Positions 12,090 to 24,300 of a stretch of DNA of 64,000 bases are shown here, one piece after another. This DNA comes from Telopea speciosissima (lineage: Eukaryota; Streptophyta; Magnoliopsida; Proteales; Proteaceae). Every line of letters begins with the position of its first letter. Position 1 is the stretch's first letter. The stretch covers positions 67,684,871 to 67,748,870 of the forward strand of contig NC_057918.1 of NCBI RefSeq assembly GCF_018873765.1. The letters are read 5' to 3'. Position numbers and translations under genes: made by a program. Under the pieces are notes generated by a model that ran no database searches, had not been told where the DNA came from, and was given only the letters and a program-made list of their open reading frames with translations.

Positions 12090-14190
12090 TACAAGAAGAT
12101 TATAATCTTATTTTTTTGAGCCTCAATTCTCCAGCTGGACCAACCTCTCTACCTTTGAGCTTGATTACAATCTGCTCCAGGGGGAAATCCCTCCTATTAT
12201 AGGTAAGTTGAACAACCTCAACATTCCCTCCCTCTTTGGCAATAGTATCAATGGCTCAATACTCTCAAGAAATTGGAAACTTGAAAAAACTCGATCGGTT
12301 TAGACTCAAGCTACAACATGTCCACCAATCAAATACCTTCAGAAATGGGGAACATGGAAAGTTCTGCTGGAACTGAGTTACATCATGCTCACTGGTTTAA
12401 TACTTGTAGGCGTAGGGAACATAAAGAACCTGAACCAGCTGGACCCAAGTAACAACATGCTCACTGGTCCAATACCTGCAAGAGTTCCCAAATGAAAAAT
12501 CTGAAACCAATTGAAATAAAACAAAAACATGATAATTACTGGCTCAATCTGATGTAGATCCTAGCCTCCTTGAATTGAAGAAGCCACCCCAAACCTAGGG
12601 TTTTAGTAGGAGCCCTAGTTTAGTTTAGTTGAGTTTATTTCCATACTTAGTCTTATTTTTGTGTTTTTAATTGAACCGGATTAAATTGATTGCATCCAAT
12701 TGGTTCAATTGGTCTAATTTAAGTGAAGTGATCCTATTGGCTAAGAGGTCCTTATATCCTATTGGCTACTAGGGAATCTTCCTTTATTTTAAGTGAAGTG
12801 ATCCTACTGGCTAAGAGGATCTTATATCCTATTGGCTAGTAGGGAATCTTCTTTATTTTAAGTAATTTAAGTTGTTTTTAAGTCATTAGGACTCTTTTTT
12901 AAGTCTATTTCAGTTTCCTAGTCAGTTTAAGTTAGCTAATAGGTTAAGGATTGGGTTAGGCCATTCCTTTTTTAGTGTCTAAGTCTATTTTTGAGTCTTC
13001 TATATAAGTTTGTAAGGGAGGCCAGCATGGGACACGAATTTAATGAATGAAAAGGTTTTTGTTTGCTGTCATAGCTGCTGCTCTACTCTGTTGAGTGAAC
13101 CTTGTGAGTAATATCAAGGTTGTCTTGTGTGTAATATCAAGGTGAAGGGATTGGTGGATCTCCCATCGACTCCTTGCATCTTGTAGATCGGGAGGTCATC
13201 TTAAATCATTCAAGCTGCTGCCATTACAGTGAGTTGAGTCTACTTTATTTTAACCTTCTTCTACATAAGCCTGATCTACAGTTTTCCCCTTCATCAAACC
13301 CTAGTTCTCCATTAAACCTGCATTCCTACCTCTACTAGGATTCCCCCATAACTCTAGATTTAGGCTTCACCCTCAAACCCTACTTCCAGCCCACATTCCC
13401 TATATCACTCCCCACACTTGACCTCAACCCTAGCCTTTAGTATTCACTCTAACCCCTATATTCCCCCACTCCATTAAACCCTAAAACCTGCAACTCAAAT
13501 TCTGCCTCCAACTGCAGAATTTTAAAACCTCTTCAAACCCTAACTTCTTTACATCATTAGGATCCCCAAAACCTGCATATTAAAACCCTATAAGCCCCTT
13601 TCCTAAAATCTGCCCCTAAACCCTAGATCTTGCAAACAGTCCATTTTCACAAGGCCTCTAACCCGAAACCCTAGATTTCCAACCTTATCCAAATCAATCC
13701 AAACCTACACTAATAGACTCATAAAAACCTGCATATCATTACCAAATAAAATCCTAATTCCTAATCCTAATTTCTGCCCTAGTCAACCTAATCTGCCCAT
13801 TCGGTCACTCTATTACACAACCTGGTCCTAAGTGTGACTTATTCCACCTAGGCTACATTACAATCCTTATGGGAATCGAAGATATGAAACAGTTGGCACT
13901 ACTTAATCTCAGCCACAACAAGCTAAAGGGTTCAATACCTGAACATATTGGGAGACAATTTCTATTGCATGGACATGGATTAGTCCAACAATGATTTGGA
14001 AGGTCTTGCTCCATATAAGATGGCATCGGAAGCTCCAACAGAGTCACTTAGTAATAACATAATTTTATGTGGTAACAATAGCAATTAACAGGGTATGCCA
14101 CCATGTAGAATTACCAAAAGTGGCGAGAAAAGGCATAAACTCAAGATCTCCATCTTTGCATCATACTTCCTGCAATTGCAACCATTACTC
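12090..14190 (+). pseudogene. Old LRR-RLK relic, split by a solo LTR
   Basis: Two pieces, 12090-12549 and 13861-14190, encode decayed LRR repeats: phrases such as ggctcaat, ctggacc and aacaacatg recur at about 72-bp spacing. The second piece continues with LLNLSHNKLKGSIPEHIG-type sequence and then a decayed juxtamembrane segment with SGEKRHKLK. Many frame breaks are present, and no kinase domain is seen downstream. If the LTR at 12550-13860 is taken out, ggctcaatc joins cttatgggaatcgaag, matching the intact paralog reading GSIP.EIGD. This is a third, older member of the cluster. Confidence 0.75.
12550..13860 (+). mobile_element. Solo LTR of an LTR retrotransposon (fossil)
   Basis: A 1,311-bp insertion with ends TGATGTAG...CTACATTA and a perfect 5-bp target duplication CAATC (12545-12549 and 13861-13865). 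No internal coding region is present, so it is a solo LTR left by recombination. It contains a TATA-like 'tatataag' near 13002 and a long C/A-rich stretch with many aaaccct motifs. Related sequence occurs near 21100-23400 (plus) and 24990-25544 (minus). Probable gypsy-type; it looks structurally whole as a solo LTR and moderately old. Confidence 0.8.
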
Positions 14191-14194
14191 TCCA

Positions 14195-14640
14195 TTTATT
14201 AATGTATAATATGACATGATTATATTGCTTGTCTCATTTATTTTTTTAATTACCTAAGGATTTGCATATTTTGCTTTAGTTGTTTGAGTGAAAGTATATG
14301 CTTATTACAAAACGCTGCTTAGCATCCCAAATTTGTCACAGTACCAACTCAAGTCTAAGCTACGATACATCCCAAATTATATTTTACCATGGCAACTAAG
14401 AAGCATCAATATACAGTTAGATCCATGAAATCCAATGCAAGTCAATCTTGTATTATTAACTTATTTTTCCAGATAATATTTATCTAAAGAATTTGGGTTT
14501 TCTCACTTTCTTAAATTGGATCATCAGCATGTGCATGTTCTTATTGCATGAATACATGATAAGTACTTCAAAATGGATTGAGTTTCTTACAGTGCAGCCA
14601 TTTATTTATTTGATTACTTCCCCCCTCCCCCACCCCCTTT
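14195..14640. other. AT-rich spacer
   Basis: Nothing recognised; short T-rich tracts only. Confidence 0.4.
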
Positions 14641-15545
14641 TTTTTTTGTTTGAGTGGGCTTACTCCATGTATTTTTTTTCGGGTGAATAAATAAGTCATT
14701 ACCAAGGAGAAAGAGAACAAGGGCCCCAAAACAGTGAAGAGAGAATATACAAAGAGAACAAAAAACAAAACCAGCCTAGCCGTCAAAGGGGAGGGGTAGA
14801 GGCCTGAAGCAAAGACAAAGGCAGGCCCCAGGAGACAACAATAAGCCTGTTCCTTGGCGAGTCCGTTACAGTTTTTGGGGAAAGGAGGGATATTTTGGAG
14901 CTAACATCAAAGGAGATGGCCTTCCAAATCTTGTCCAAGGATCAGGAGTTGGAGGTCCATCTGTCGAGATTGTGCTCCATCCAAATATGGTTGACAGTAA
15001 CACCAAATGCAAGCTTACCAACAACATCAGAAATAGAATTACCAGAATATGTCATATCTACCCAGATCTATTCTCTTTGAAGAGGAAGAAATCTCCTATC
15101 CTTGGCCAACATTTTCCCATGACTTTTTTTCAAACTGAGGAGCAGCAGGGGCAGGCGAAAAAGAGGTAATCGACATCTATGAATCCATTCCAACATAAAC
15201 AAGAAGGGGAAATGGAGAGCTGACTATGAATGAGAAAGGACTGAGTGGGAGGCAGTTATAAGGGCCCTCCAAATGGTGAAGCTGTGCGGAGGGATGCAAC
15301 CTTTGAATCACACAATCTTGTGCCAACTGCCAAGGGGACAGAGGACCATGAGCTCTAACGAAGTCCCAAGCAGAGAAGCTGAAGAGGTCGTTGGAGGAAG
15401 GAAGCCAAACAATCAAATCAACACTATCTCAAGGTCCGAGAGGGAGGAGAGGCAAGGCATTCCAGATTGCAGCCATAACAGGAGAGGAATGAGATGGAGG
15501 GGCCGCCCAAACTCCTTGACAAATAATGGAAGCGACTAAGGCTAG
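14641..15545 (-). mobile_element. L1-type LINE, 3' fragment of ORF2
   Basis: Read on the minus strand, the segment encodes the zinc-binding reverse-transcriptase-associated region common at the end of plant LINE ORF2. An aromatic-rich segment (FSFSAWDFVRAHGPLSPWQ, near 15370) is followed by VTVNHIWMEHNLDRW near 14980, matching the LINE pattern of 'xIWxERNxRxF'. The 3' end lies near the T runs at 14637-14682. Several frame breaks; 5' truncated. No target duplication was identified. Confidence 0.65.
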
Positions 15546-16690
15546 TCTCTCAATGCCAGAGTAGATGACCCTTGCACACACCCCCCACCTCCCTACTATG
15601 ATCCACCCCCCTCTGCAACTCCCGCCCCACTCCCTCTCCACAACCCCACCCCTCTTGCAAATGCCCACATCACCCCCTCCCTCGGTTTGTAAACCCCGTC
15701 CCATCACTCTCTGCAACTCCTTCCCCAACCCTAAAAACAAAAGAGAGTGAGTCCAGAAAGATGTGATTCAACACGAAGGGGGATAAAAAATGGAGCTTCT
15801 CTACTCCTCTCCTCACCTTTCAAATCCCTATTGAAAGAGGAGAACAAATTCCCGGAATTGCAGAACTATCCCATAATTTCTAGAAACCACTTGTCAGTCT
15901 ATTTCGTTTTCGGAGGACCAGAGGCCAGTCCCAGTCGATTATCAGTTTTAAGCTCTATACCCCTAAAACTAGAATTCTAGACAAGTGACACTGTCAAAGC
16001 TGTCTACGAGGAGCTATGGGTTGTTGCATGTCTCTGTATACGATCTTTCACCAAATTCAAACAATGTCACAACATTGAGGTGAGGTAATCGTGTCTCTTC
16101 ATATAAATTTTCTCCGCTTATGTTCTTTTATCTGGCCTTTTGGTCTAACCGCTTTTTGAAGCATCAGATTTTGGGATGGAAGTAATTTCTTGGTGCCCTA
16201 GCTATGTCAGTGGGAAGAAGGGATGAGCAGTCGCTGGATTTACAAGAGGGAGTGGGGTTGCAAAGAGGGGGTGAAGTTGCGGAAAGGGAGCTGGGGTTGC
16301 GAGAGGGGGTGGGGGTGGGATTTCCAGAGGGGGCGGGTCACAGTAGAAGGGAAGCACGGGGGGTGCAGGGTGTGGACTGCGAGGAAGACGGTTGGGTAAG
16401 TGGGAGTTGGGAAGGGTGGGGAGTTGTAGGGAGAGGGGATGGGGAGTTGCAGAGGGGGTTGGGGGCAGGGTCAAGGAGAGGGAGGTGTGGGCAGGGAAGA
16501 TGAGGACAGAAGTGGGCTGCTGGAAGGGGGTTGTGTGAGGGGAGGGGACCAGGGGTATTTCAAGGATTTTGAATTATAGGAGAGAAAGAGAGGAGGAAGT
16601 TTGATTTTCTTGGGGTAATCAGAATAGAAGTTTGGGGTAGGGGAGTTTAAGTAAATATATGGCAAGTACAGTAGAGTCATAGAAATTGAT
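15546..16690. repeat. C-rich and G-rich minisatellite arrays in inverted arrangement
   Basis: From about 15580 to 15730 the plus strand is C-rich with a degenerate unit like ccctctgcaactccc. From about 16220 to 16560 the complementary G-rich form appears (gagttgcagagggggttggg and similar). The arrays are therefore inverted copies of one short unit separated by about 500 bp of unrecognised sequence. Reading frames in the arrays are proline-, serine- or glycine-rich artefacts of base composition. The G-rich strand has many runs of four or more G. Confidence 0.6.
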
Positions 16691-18377
16691 CTGATTTCTA
16701 ACTCTTAGAAATTTCTCTATTTATGGAAAGCTCTCAAAAAATTAAAAAAACACACTTAAAAAACATCTACTTAGGGCATTAGAGTCTAAAGAATCATTTA
16801 AAGTTTTAAATTTGTATATCTGCCTTTTAAGAGGCTTCTCTTGTGCTTATTTTTATTCATTCTCATCTTCTTGTTGTGGGAGATTTGGTGTCTCCATAAT
16901 GTAACCACAAAAGGTGATTGTGAGGTCTGATTGCCACCAGAAGGAAATGGAGAGATATTAGAAAGCCAAAAGACAGAGTCCCCTTTGCATGTGATTGTTT
17001 CATCCTCAAAAAGAAACCCATCGCTAATATTTGAACCCAATTCACCCCCTCTAGGATTACTAGGCTATCACAATAGCAGAGGGAAGATGCCATACACATT
17101 TTCCTTCTTTTATTTGAGGTTTCTTGATTTTTCACGAACTTTCATGATCTCTTTTCGACAAGCTTCCTTCTCTTGGAGACTTTGTTTTCTAATATTTTTT
17201 TTTTTAACTGAGATTTTTACCTTCTAATCTTGCTCTGAATCATCAGTGGTTTATCCTCAAAATATTTTCCCAAATAATGTTGGCTAATTTTGATTAGTAT
17301 GTAATATGTACAAGGATAATGCTGCCTCAATTGATCAGCTTACCTTATTGTTGGGTAATTATAGATCACATTACTTCAACCTTTGGCTGAGGTGAAGAGA
17401 AGAATAGTGATGATAAGTACAAAAAATTAGTTTTTTTACCTTGCTTGATATACCAAAGCCAAGCAGTGGATATTACCTAAGTCCCCTTGTCAGGCCTTTA
17501 ACTTGACTTGTTATTGGCACGTTTGGCCAATCTGATCAATTGATCAGAAAGGATGGAATTCAAGTTGATTGTAAGGAAATGACAGTCGTCAAAGATTGAC
17601 CGTGACTTACCATTGACTGTGGGAGACCAACCGCAGCTTACCATCGATCATCAATCACTGACTGTCATGGATCGGCTATTGCTTACCACCAATCGTCGGA
17701 GACTGATCATGGCTGACCAATGATTAGATAGAAGTTAAGTAAACCCAGACCTGCATATAAGCTTGCAATTCAAGAGCAGACCAGATATCAAGGGGAGGAC
17801 AAGATCAAGCAATTCATAGCAGACAAGCTTGCTAGAGAGGGATCCTCCAGGGTTCAGTTTTTCAGTTACATATGGGGACCCACCAAGTCATGTAGTTCAG
17901 TTGATGAGATGGTGCCTTTCATAGTTGTTGATTTGGTTGTTCTGGTATGGCCCCCCGGTTGTATTATAATTTCTTTCTGATTTCTAATGAAATTCTTATT
18001 ATTAGAAAATAAATTCATGCACAAAAAAGTAAAAGGAAGAGTAACTCCACCGCTAATCTCTATCAATACAAATATAAAGCACTTTTTTGTTGAAAAAGTA
18101 ACAAGAAATAGTGATGATTATGATCATAAATGAACATGTGCACTACATTGAGAGTGCAGTAACGCCATAGATTTATAATAATAAGAATAAGATATCAGCA
18201 AAAATAAGAGTTTTTTCTGATTCTGGATAAGAAAATCCGAATTTCCTATGCACTCAAAGCTACTAAATCCCATAGAATTCACGGTCAGAGAACATCCAAA
18301 TAATCTCTCCAGTTAACACTTGCATGTCAATAAGAACATAGTCAAGGGATGGGAACCCAAAAAAAAATACTGACCCA
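16691..18377. other. Spacer downstream of the CCCH-RING gene
   Basis: No gene recognised. Two overlapping reading frames on opposite strands near 16800-17230 have no domain. A diverged short repeat with 'gactg' and 'cttacca' spaced through 17585-17720 is visible. The 3' end of the minus-strand CCCH-RING transcript should lie in the right-hand part. Confidence 0.35.
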
Positions 18378-21300
18378 TCATTTCCCCTCTGCTGCCATCT
18401 TTTTCCGGATCTCATGAGCCGTGTTGAAGATCCCTAGAGTAGGAGTGTTGCACACAAAGCACTTCTTGTTCCTAGAATGATGCTGTGGACCAGATGATGG
18501 CAAAATAGAGTTAAATTTTAGCATAGGAGATTAAATATTTGACTAAGCTTTTCATTGAAAATAAAATGTTTCATAGGAACAACAAAATTCCTAAGCTAAG
18601 TTATATGGTTACAGGTGCAAGTCCGGTTCTACAAGTCCGATCAGCTCAACCATTTAATATTAGAATATGGTGACTTAACTAAATGGACCTAAAAAATAGG
18701 TGTGGGTACATGAAAATATCATACAGACCAAATATATCCAATTTTTAAGTAAGCAAGCAGGTTGATAGCCTAGATGCATTCATTATTGATATCCATAAAC
18801 AACAACAAAAACTTAAATAAATCAATTACACAGTTTACAGTTTATACTGTGTGCAGATGCAAATTGTTGAACGGTGTAATGTGAGGGGGAGAGTTTCTGA
18901 TTAAGTCGAGAGTTATGTTAACTTGTTAAGTAGTCGTTATTAGCTTTAACTTGTCTTTATTTGTAATTTGACTTGTAGTGGAATTCTTAATAGATTATAA
19001 ATGTGGGCCTAGGCCACGATAGGACTCATTCTGAATCTTAACGTGGCTCTAGGGTTCTGCCTCTTCTCTTCTCTCTTTTTCTTCAACCTCCCTTCTTCTT
19101 CTTCCTCCTCCTCTTTCTCTCGTAGGTACCGGTATACAGGTTTTTTTAGTGTTACATGGTATCAAAAATTGCCTAACTAGTTCCTACTCCTTTATTCTCT
19201 GTTTTGAAAATCCTTGCAAGGTTCTCCTTTGTGGTTTGCAGCAACCTACGCTGCCATACATTTTCTATGGAAGCCTAATTTTAAATACATGAAAATAATA
19301 TAAACTAGTGTTTCCTCCATATATGTTCATCAAATCTATCAACCATATGAAGACTATTACTTGCAGCAGTAAGTCCTTGGTGTTTCCAACTTCACCAGGT
19401 TTGATTTTTCTGAAGATTATTGCTGATCACAACCTGGTGATACCCTGTTTTTTGGTTTTCCGCGTAGAATCGAAATTTGCAATTACTGAAGATCTATCCA
19501 TTAGATCTTCCTGATATTTTGGGGCATTGAAGGCCCCTCTGGTGAGGTCTTTCAACCTAGGTTTGATGCTGATCCAATCCTCTGATTTGTTGTGCATTCA
19601 AATTCTCCCAAAACTGGGTTTATATTTTCAGATTCTAGTCTTTGGGTTCCTAAATCCTGACGCTAGCCACTGGATCATTATTCGCTTGTGGGGTTTTGGT
19701 ATTCTATTGGCCTACAGTCTCCAATCACAATTGTAGCCCACCCAAGGAGTTAACTTTTTGTTCAATTGGGCTTCCATATCTGACACGAGTTGAAGTGTTT
19801 ATTGTTGGAACTGCTGCTGGTCATTCATCCTTGTATATTTATCGACCTTTGTGCTGCTGTGACTGTTGATGTGTGGTGCCTTCATTGAGATATTGCTGCA
19901 GATCACTCTTTTATATACAAAATGGGTGATACAAAACTTCCAACGTGGACTCTCTCAATGTCCAGATTACTTCTATCAAGTTTAAAGGTGCGTCCAACTA
20001 TCTTCTCGGGGCACAGGGGGTTAGAGTTTATATCACTGCCAAAAGGAAGATGGACTACCTGACTACGTAATGCAAAAGTCGACCTCGAACCAGTGAGAAA
20101 ACCAGCAGGAGATCGATTGCAGCAGAATCAATACAATGAAAGGAACAGCAGCAGGGTTCAAGACTGAGGTCTAGTGGGCTCCTTTGGGACATGAAGCAGT
20201 CCTCCAAGTATCACTCTGATTGGGAGGAAGAGTGCTGAGATCAAGACATTCGAATCAGCAGCAGTGACTAAGGAACTGATGCAGCCACAAGTGAGGAAAG
20301 TGGCCTTCTTTGCCTCTGAACAGCAACAGCAGATTCAGTTGTTTTTTTAGGATGCTCTCTAGATCTTCACAGATGTAGTAGCAGGTTGCAGCACTTGATT
20401 GCAGTCACATAACAGCAGGAACAGTAGGGAATCAAATAAGAGAAGTAGTAGAGGATAGGAGAAGAAGAAAGAAGTGGATAAGGAGATTCGGCTCTCACCA
20501 GCCAGGCTCTCTCGGCCCTAGGATTTTGGCTCTCTCAGCCAGGCCCTCTGCCCTTCAAGCTTCACAATAAAACTTGAGAATAACCATGCTTGCAGCAGGA
20601 AAATAACTTTTATTCAACTTGATAAGTCGTCCCCTTGGCTTCTAAAAGCCTTACATATAAATAGGTAGCAATGACTTGCTCCTCAAGTTACAAAAATTAA
20701 AAAGTTTTAACTTTGACAAGTCCTAAAATTGGGAACTATAAAAATAGAAACAAGAAAATAGCAAGTCTCTTATAAGGCTGAGACTTGGATTACAAGCAAT
20801 GGAACTAAAATAGAAACTAACTGAAATAGAAACTTCTAAATAAAATCTAAGCAACTAAAATAGAAACTCTAATTTAGAAACTAAGAAAATAGAAACTTAA
20901 GAACAGAATATTCCACCAATCCAGTACCTAATCTTCACTCCAGCAGTCCATATCACCCCCAAATCACGGTTCAACTCATGGTACTGTTTGCATGAACAGT
21001 AATTCGTGAACAATATTTTCTGACTTTTATTTTGTCCTCCTCTTAAAAAAAACTCGCCCCCTCTTAGAAAAAATTCGTCCTCGAATTTTGTAGAATGTTA
21101 GGGTGATTTTAGTTAGTCATATTTTGAGTCTGCTTTTCTTTATTATTTCACCTTCTAGTCAATTTAGGTTACCTTATTAGTTAAGGATTGGATTAGGCCT
21201 TTGCTTTTTAGTGTCCATGTCTATTTTTGAATCTTCTATATAAGTATGCAAGGCATAGTTGTCAAGGCGTCGCCTAGGCGGCGCTTAGGCGTCCTGGCGG

Positions 21301-24300
21301 TATTTTATGGGCTAGGCAGTGCTACGCTTTCCATGAGTCAAGGATGGCGGTCACTCTGACCATATAGGCGTCGCCAAGGCGGTCAAAGCGACGCCTTGGT
21401 GTGCCATATGGGCTGAGCAACCGCCATCCATGACTCTGGTTATTTTATTTTTATTTTTTCATGTTCTGTTTTTTTATTCTTTTTGCTTGCTTTGTACACT
21501 GCTACATGGGCTTATTTAATTTTAAAATATTAAATACTTAAAAGTTAAAAATCTATCTAAAAGTATAAACGAAAAAGTGAAAACCTAAATTTACTCTAAA
21601 GCCTTCGTCTCCTTCAACTCTTCAAGTCTTCACCTCCTCCAGTTCCGGCAAGCGGCAACATCAACTCGAGTCTTCATCTCCTCCAGTTCCGGCAAGCGGC
21701 AACAAAGACTCAACTCATCTTCTCTTCTAGTTCCGGTAAGTCTCTAGTCTCTACTCCCCTAATCTTCTTCTTCTTCTACTTCTCTAATCTTTGTAACTCT
21801 GTTTTCCCTTTTTTGTTTTTGTTTTTTTTTATTTTATCGACCGCTGGCTGCTACTGCTTCCCCCAACACAGCATCTCTACTCTTCCGGTTCCACTTCCGC
21901 CAACTGAAACGTGACTCTTCTGGCAAGGTAAGCCCCTAGTTCCCTACTCTTCTTCTCTGTTTGAGTGTTTTGCCTGCTGCTCTTTTTTTTTTAAACGCCT
22001 GCTGCTTCTCTCTCTCTTTTTTTTACTTTTTATGTTAACGCATGTTACAGGCCCTGCTTCTCTGTTTTTTTATTTTATTTTGATGCCTGCTAGTCTGCTA
22101 CAGCCTGCTGCATCTCTCTCTCTGTTCTTTTTTTTTTTTCTAATGTTAACTCCATTGTTACAGCCTGCTTCTCTGTTATTTTTTTTCTATTTTAACCCCT
22201 GCTAGTCTGCTACAGCCTGCTGCTTCTCTCTCTTTGATGCTTCAATTAATCAATTCTGCTTCTTAGTTCTTAGTTCTTACCTCCTTCTTCTTCTCTGTAC
22301 TCTAGTTTGTAGTGGCTTAAATTTTATTTTTATTGATATAAGGTATGATATGTATTGAGTGTTTGGGGGGGGGGGTGGGGAGGGGAAAACTAACACTAGA
22401 GTGGCTAGACCGTCTTTACCGCTTAGGCGGCCGCTTTACCGCCTAAGCACTTAGACAGGTCTCAACCGCCTTGGACCGCCATGCCGCCGTGACAACTATG
22501 ATGCAAGGGAGGCCATCATGGTACACAAATTTGCTTAATGAAATATTGGTTTTAGCCTTTGTGAAAATCCTGAGACAGGATGGGTGACATGCCCAGGCTG
22601 GAGATAGCCAACCCCAACCTTCCCCCATCCCCATCCATCAATCACCATTCAAACTCCAGTTCTGCCCTAGCCGATCTCTTGAAGATACATACTCAGCTGC
22701 TGGAAATTCTTTGCAAGGGTCAAGAATACTTTCAGACAAGAAGTAAGTGCATCATCCCAACCCAAACCCTTCTTCTTCTAATCCTCTAAACTAAACCCTA
22801 GCATCTCCTCCATCTCTAAACATCATTCCCATAACCCAAATTCTGCCCAGACCAAACCAACCAGCAGAAACAGGACAAACTTGGACTGAACCGCCCTCTC
22901 ACCCTTGGGAAAACCTGATCCAAGCCCCTGCCCTAAACTCCCATCCTAAACCTTAGATTCCCCCATTATTCTCTTTTCAAAAACCCAGAAAACCTAAACC
23001 TAACCTGTTGTCCATTCAAGTTTACATACCTAACTCCATCAAAACATCTCAGGACCTTCACTGGAAAACTCCCCTGCATCAACTTACCCTAATTCTATCA
23101 AACCCTAACCCTAACACTTTCAACCATTTTAACCTAATCAAACTACCATTCAAGTTAGATCCTGGTTGTCTGGCTTCTAGTTGGTCTCCTACCAATCTAG
23201 AACTACATTAGATATCGACTCAAAATACCCTAACCCATACCCTTCCCACAGCAACCCTCTCTCTCCCATCTCCCGTTGAAACCCTACACCACTCCATCCT
23301 ATCAACTTCCACTGAAACCCCCTCCACTTCAGCCAAACCCCTTCAATTTTCACTGAAAATCACCCCACCCTTTCGACTAAAAAATAAACTCATTGTTGAT
23401 TCCATGGTTCGAGAACTCGCCTCGCCGAGTTTCTCGGTTTCGTGAGATCCCGAGACGAGATGCCATACGCATTCTAAAATTACACTTTCTCGGCGAGATC
23501 TCGGTATTGTCTCGGTACAAATTTTTTCCAGTTTTTTTTTAGTTTTAAAAGTTCAATATCTCGTCGAGATCTCGAGATCTCGGTATCGGGTTAGAACATG
23601 GTTTTTTACCAGTTTTAATTGCCCATTTGACCCATGTGCCCATTTTTATTAAAAGAGGGCAATGGACAGAACTCGAAAATCTCAATAGTTCTGTCCATAG
23701 CTCTCTAAACAAAGGGGAAAACACTCAAACAGCTCTCTCCCTCAAATTTCTTCCTCTTTCTTTCAAATCTTGGGTGGATTGCATTGTTTGAAGTGAGATT
23801 CAAGTGCTAAAGTGGAGATTCAACTCCAACAGTCCAAGAATCATCACCTATTTGTAGGATTCCAAAATAAAACTCATATTTGGACTTGTTTTTTGGCAAA
23901 TCTGGGCATGCCATTGTGTTTAAATGGCCTGAAATAGGCTGGATACCAAGTTTCAAACCCAAAATATGTGTAAAACCCACCGAGTTGGGGGTCCGAGTCA
24001 AAAAAAAAAAAATGCGCAACTCGCCGAGATCTCGGCTAGACTCGGTTTCTGGCTTGGCCGAGATGCCACCGAGACCCGAGTCTTAGAACCTTGGTTGATT
24101 CCAACGATAGCCCCCACCGCCTCCTTTCCCTCTATGAATCGATTGGCCAAACCCCCTCTGCAAGATTAGACCAAGTGAACAAAAAAAAATAGTGAAGAAG
24201 AGAATTGAAGTGAGAGCGAGAGAAGTGCGAACCAAAAAAAGAAAAAAAGAGATGTAGGAATCATATCAAGTTCCATCGTTGTCGCAGTCGGAGCCATCGT

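Noticed and set aside
13270-13700. Many aaaccct/ccctaa motifs, telomere-like
   Set aside because: They are scattered, not in tandem, and sit inside LTR sequence; the same style recurs at 22780-23110 in related LTR-type sequence. Not a telomere or interstitial telomere array.
15429-16503. Proline-, glycine- or arginine-rich reading frames on both strands
   Set aside because: They lie in C-rich/G-rich minisatellite arrays and are open because of base composition; no domain or codon signal.
16798-17227. Overlapping frames of 80-98 codons on opposite strands
   Set aside because: No recognisable domain and no clear start context or neighbour support. Treated as chance frames.
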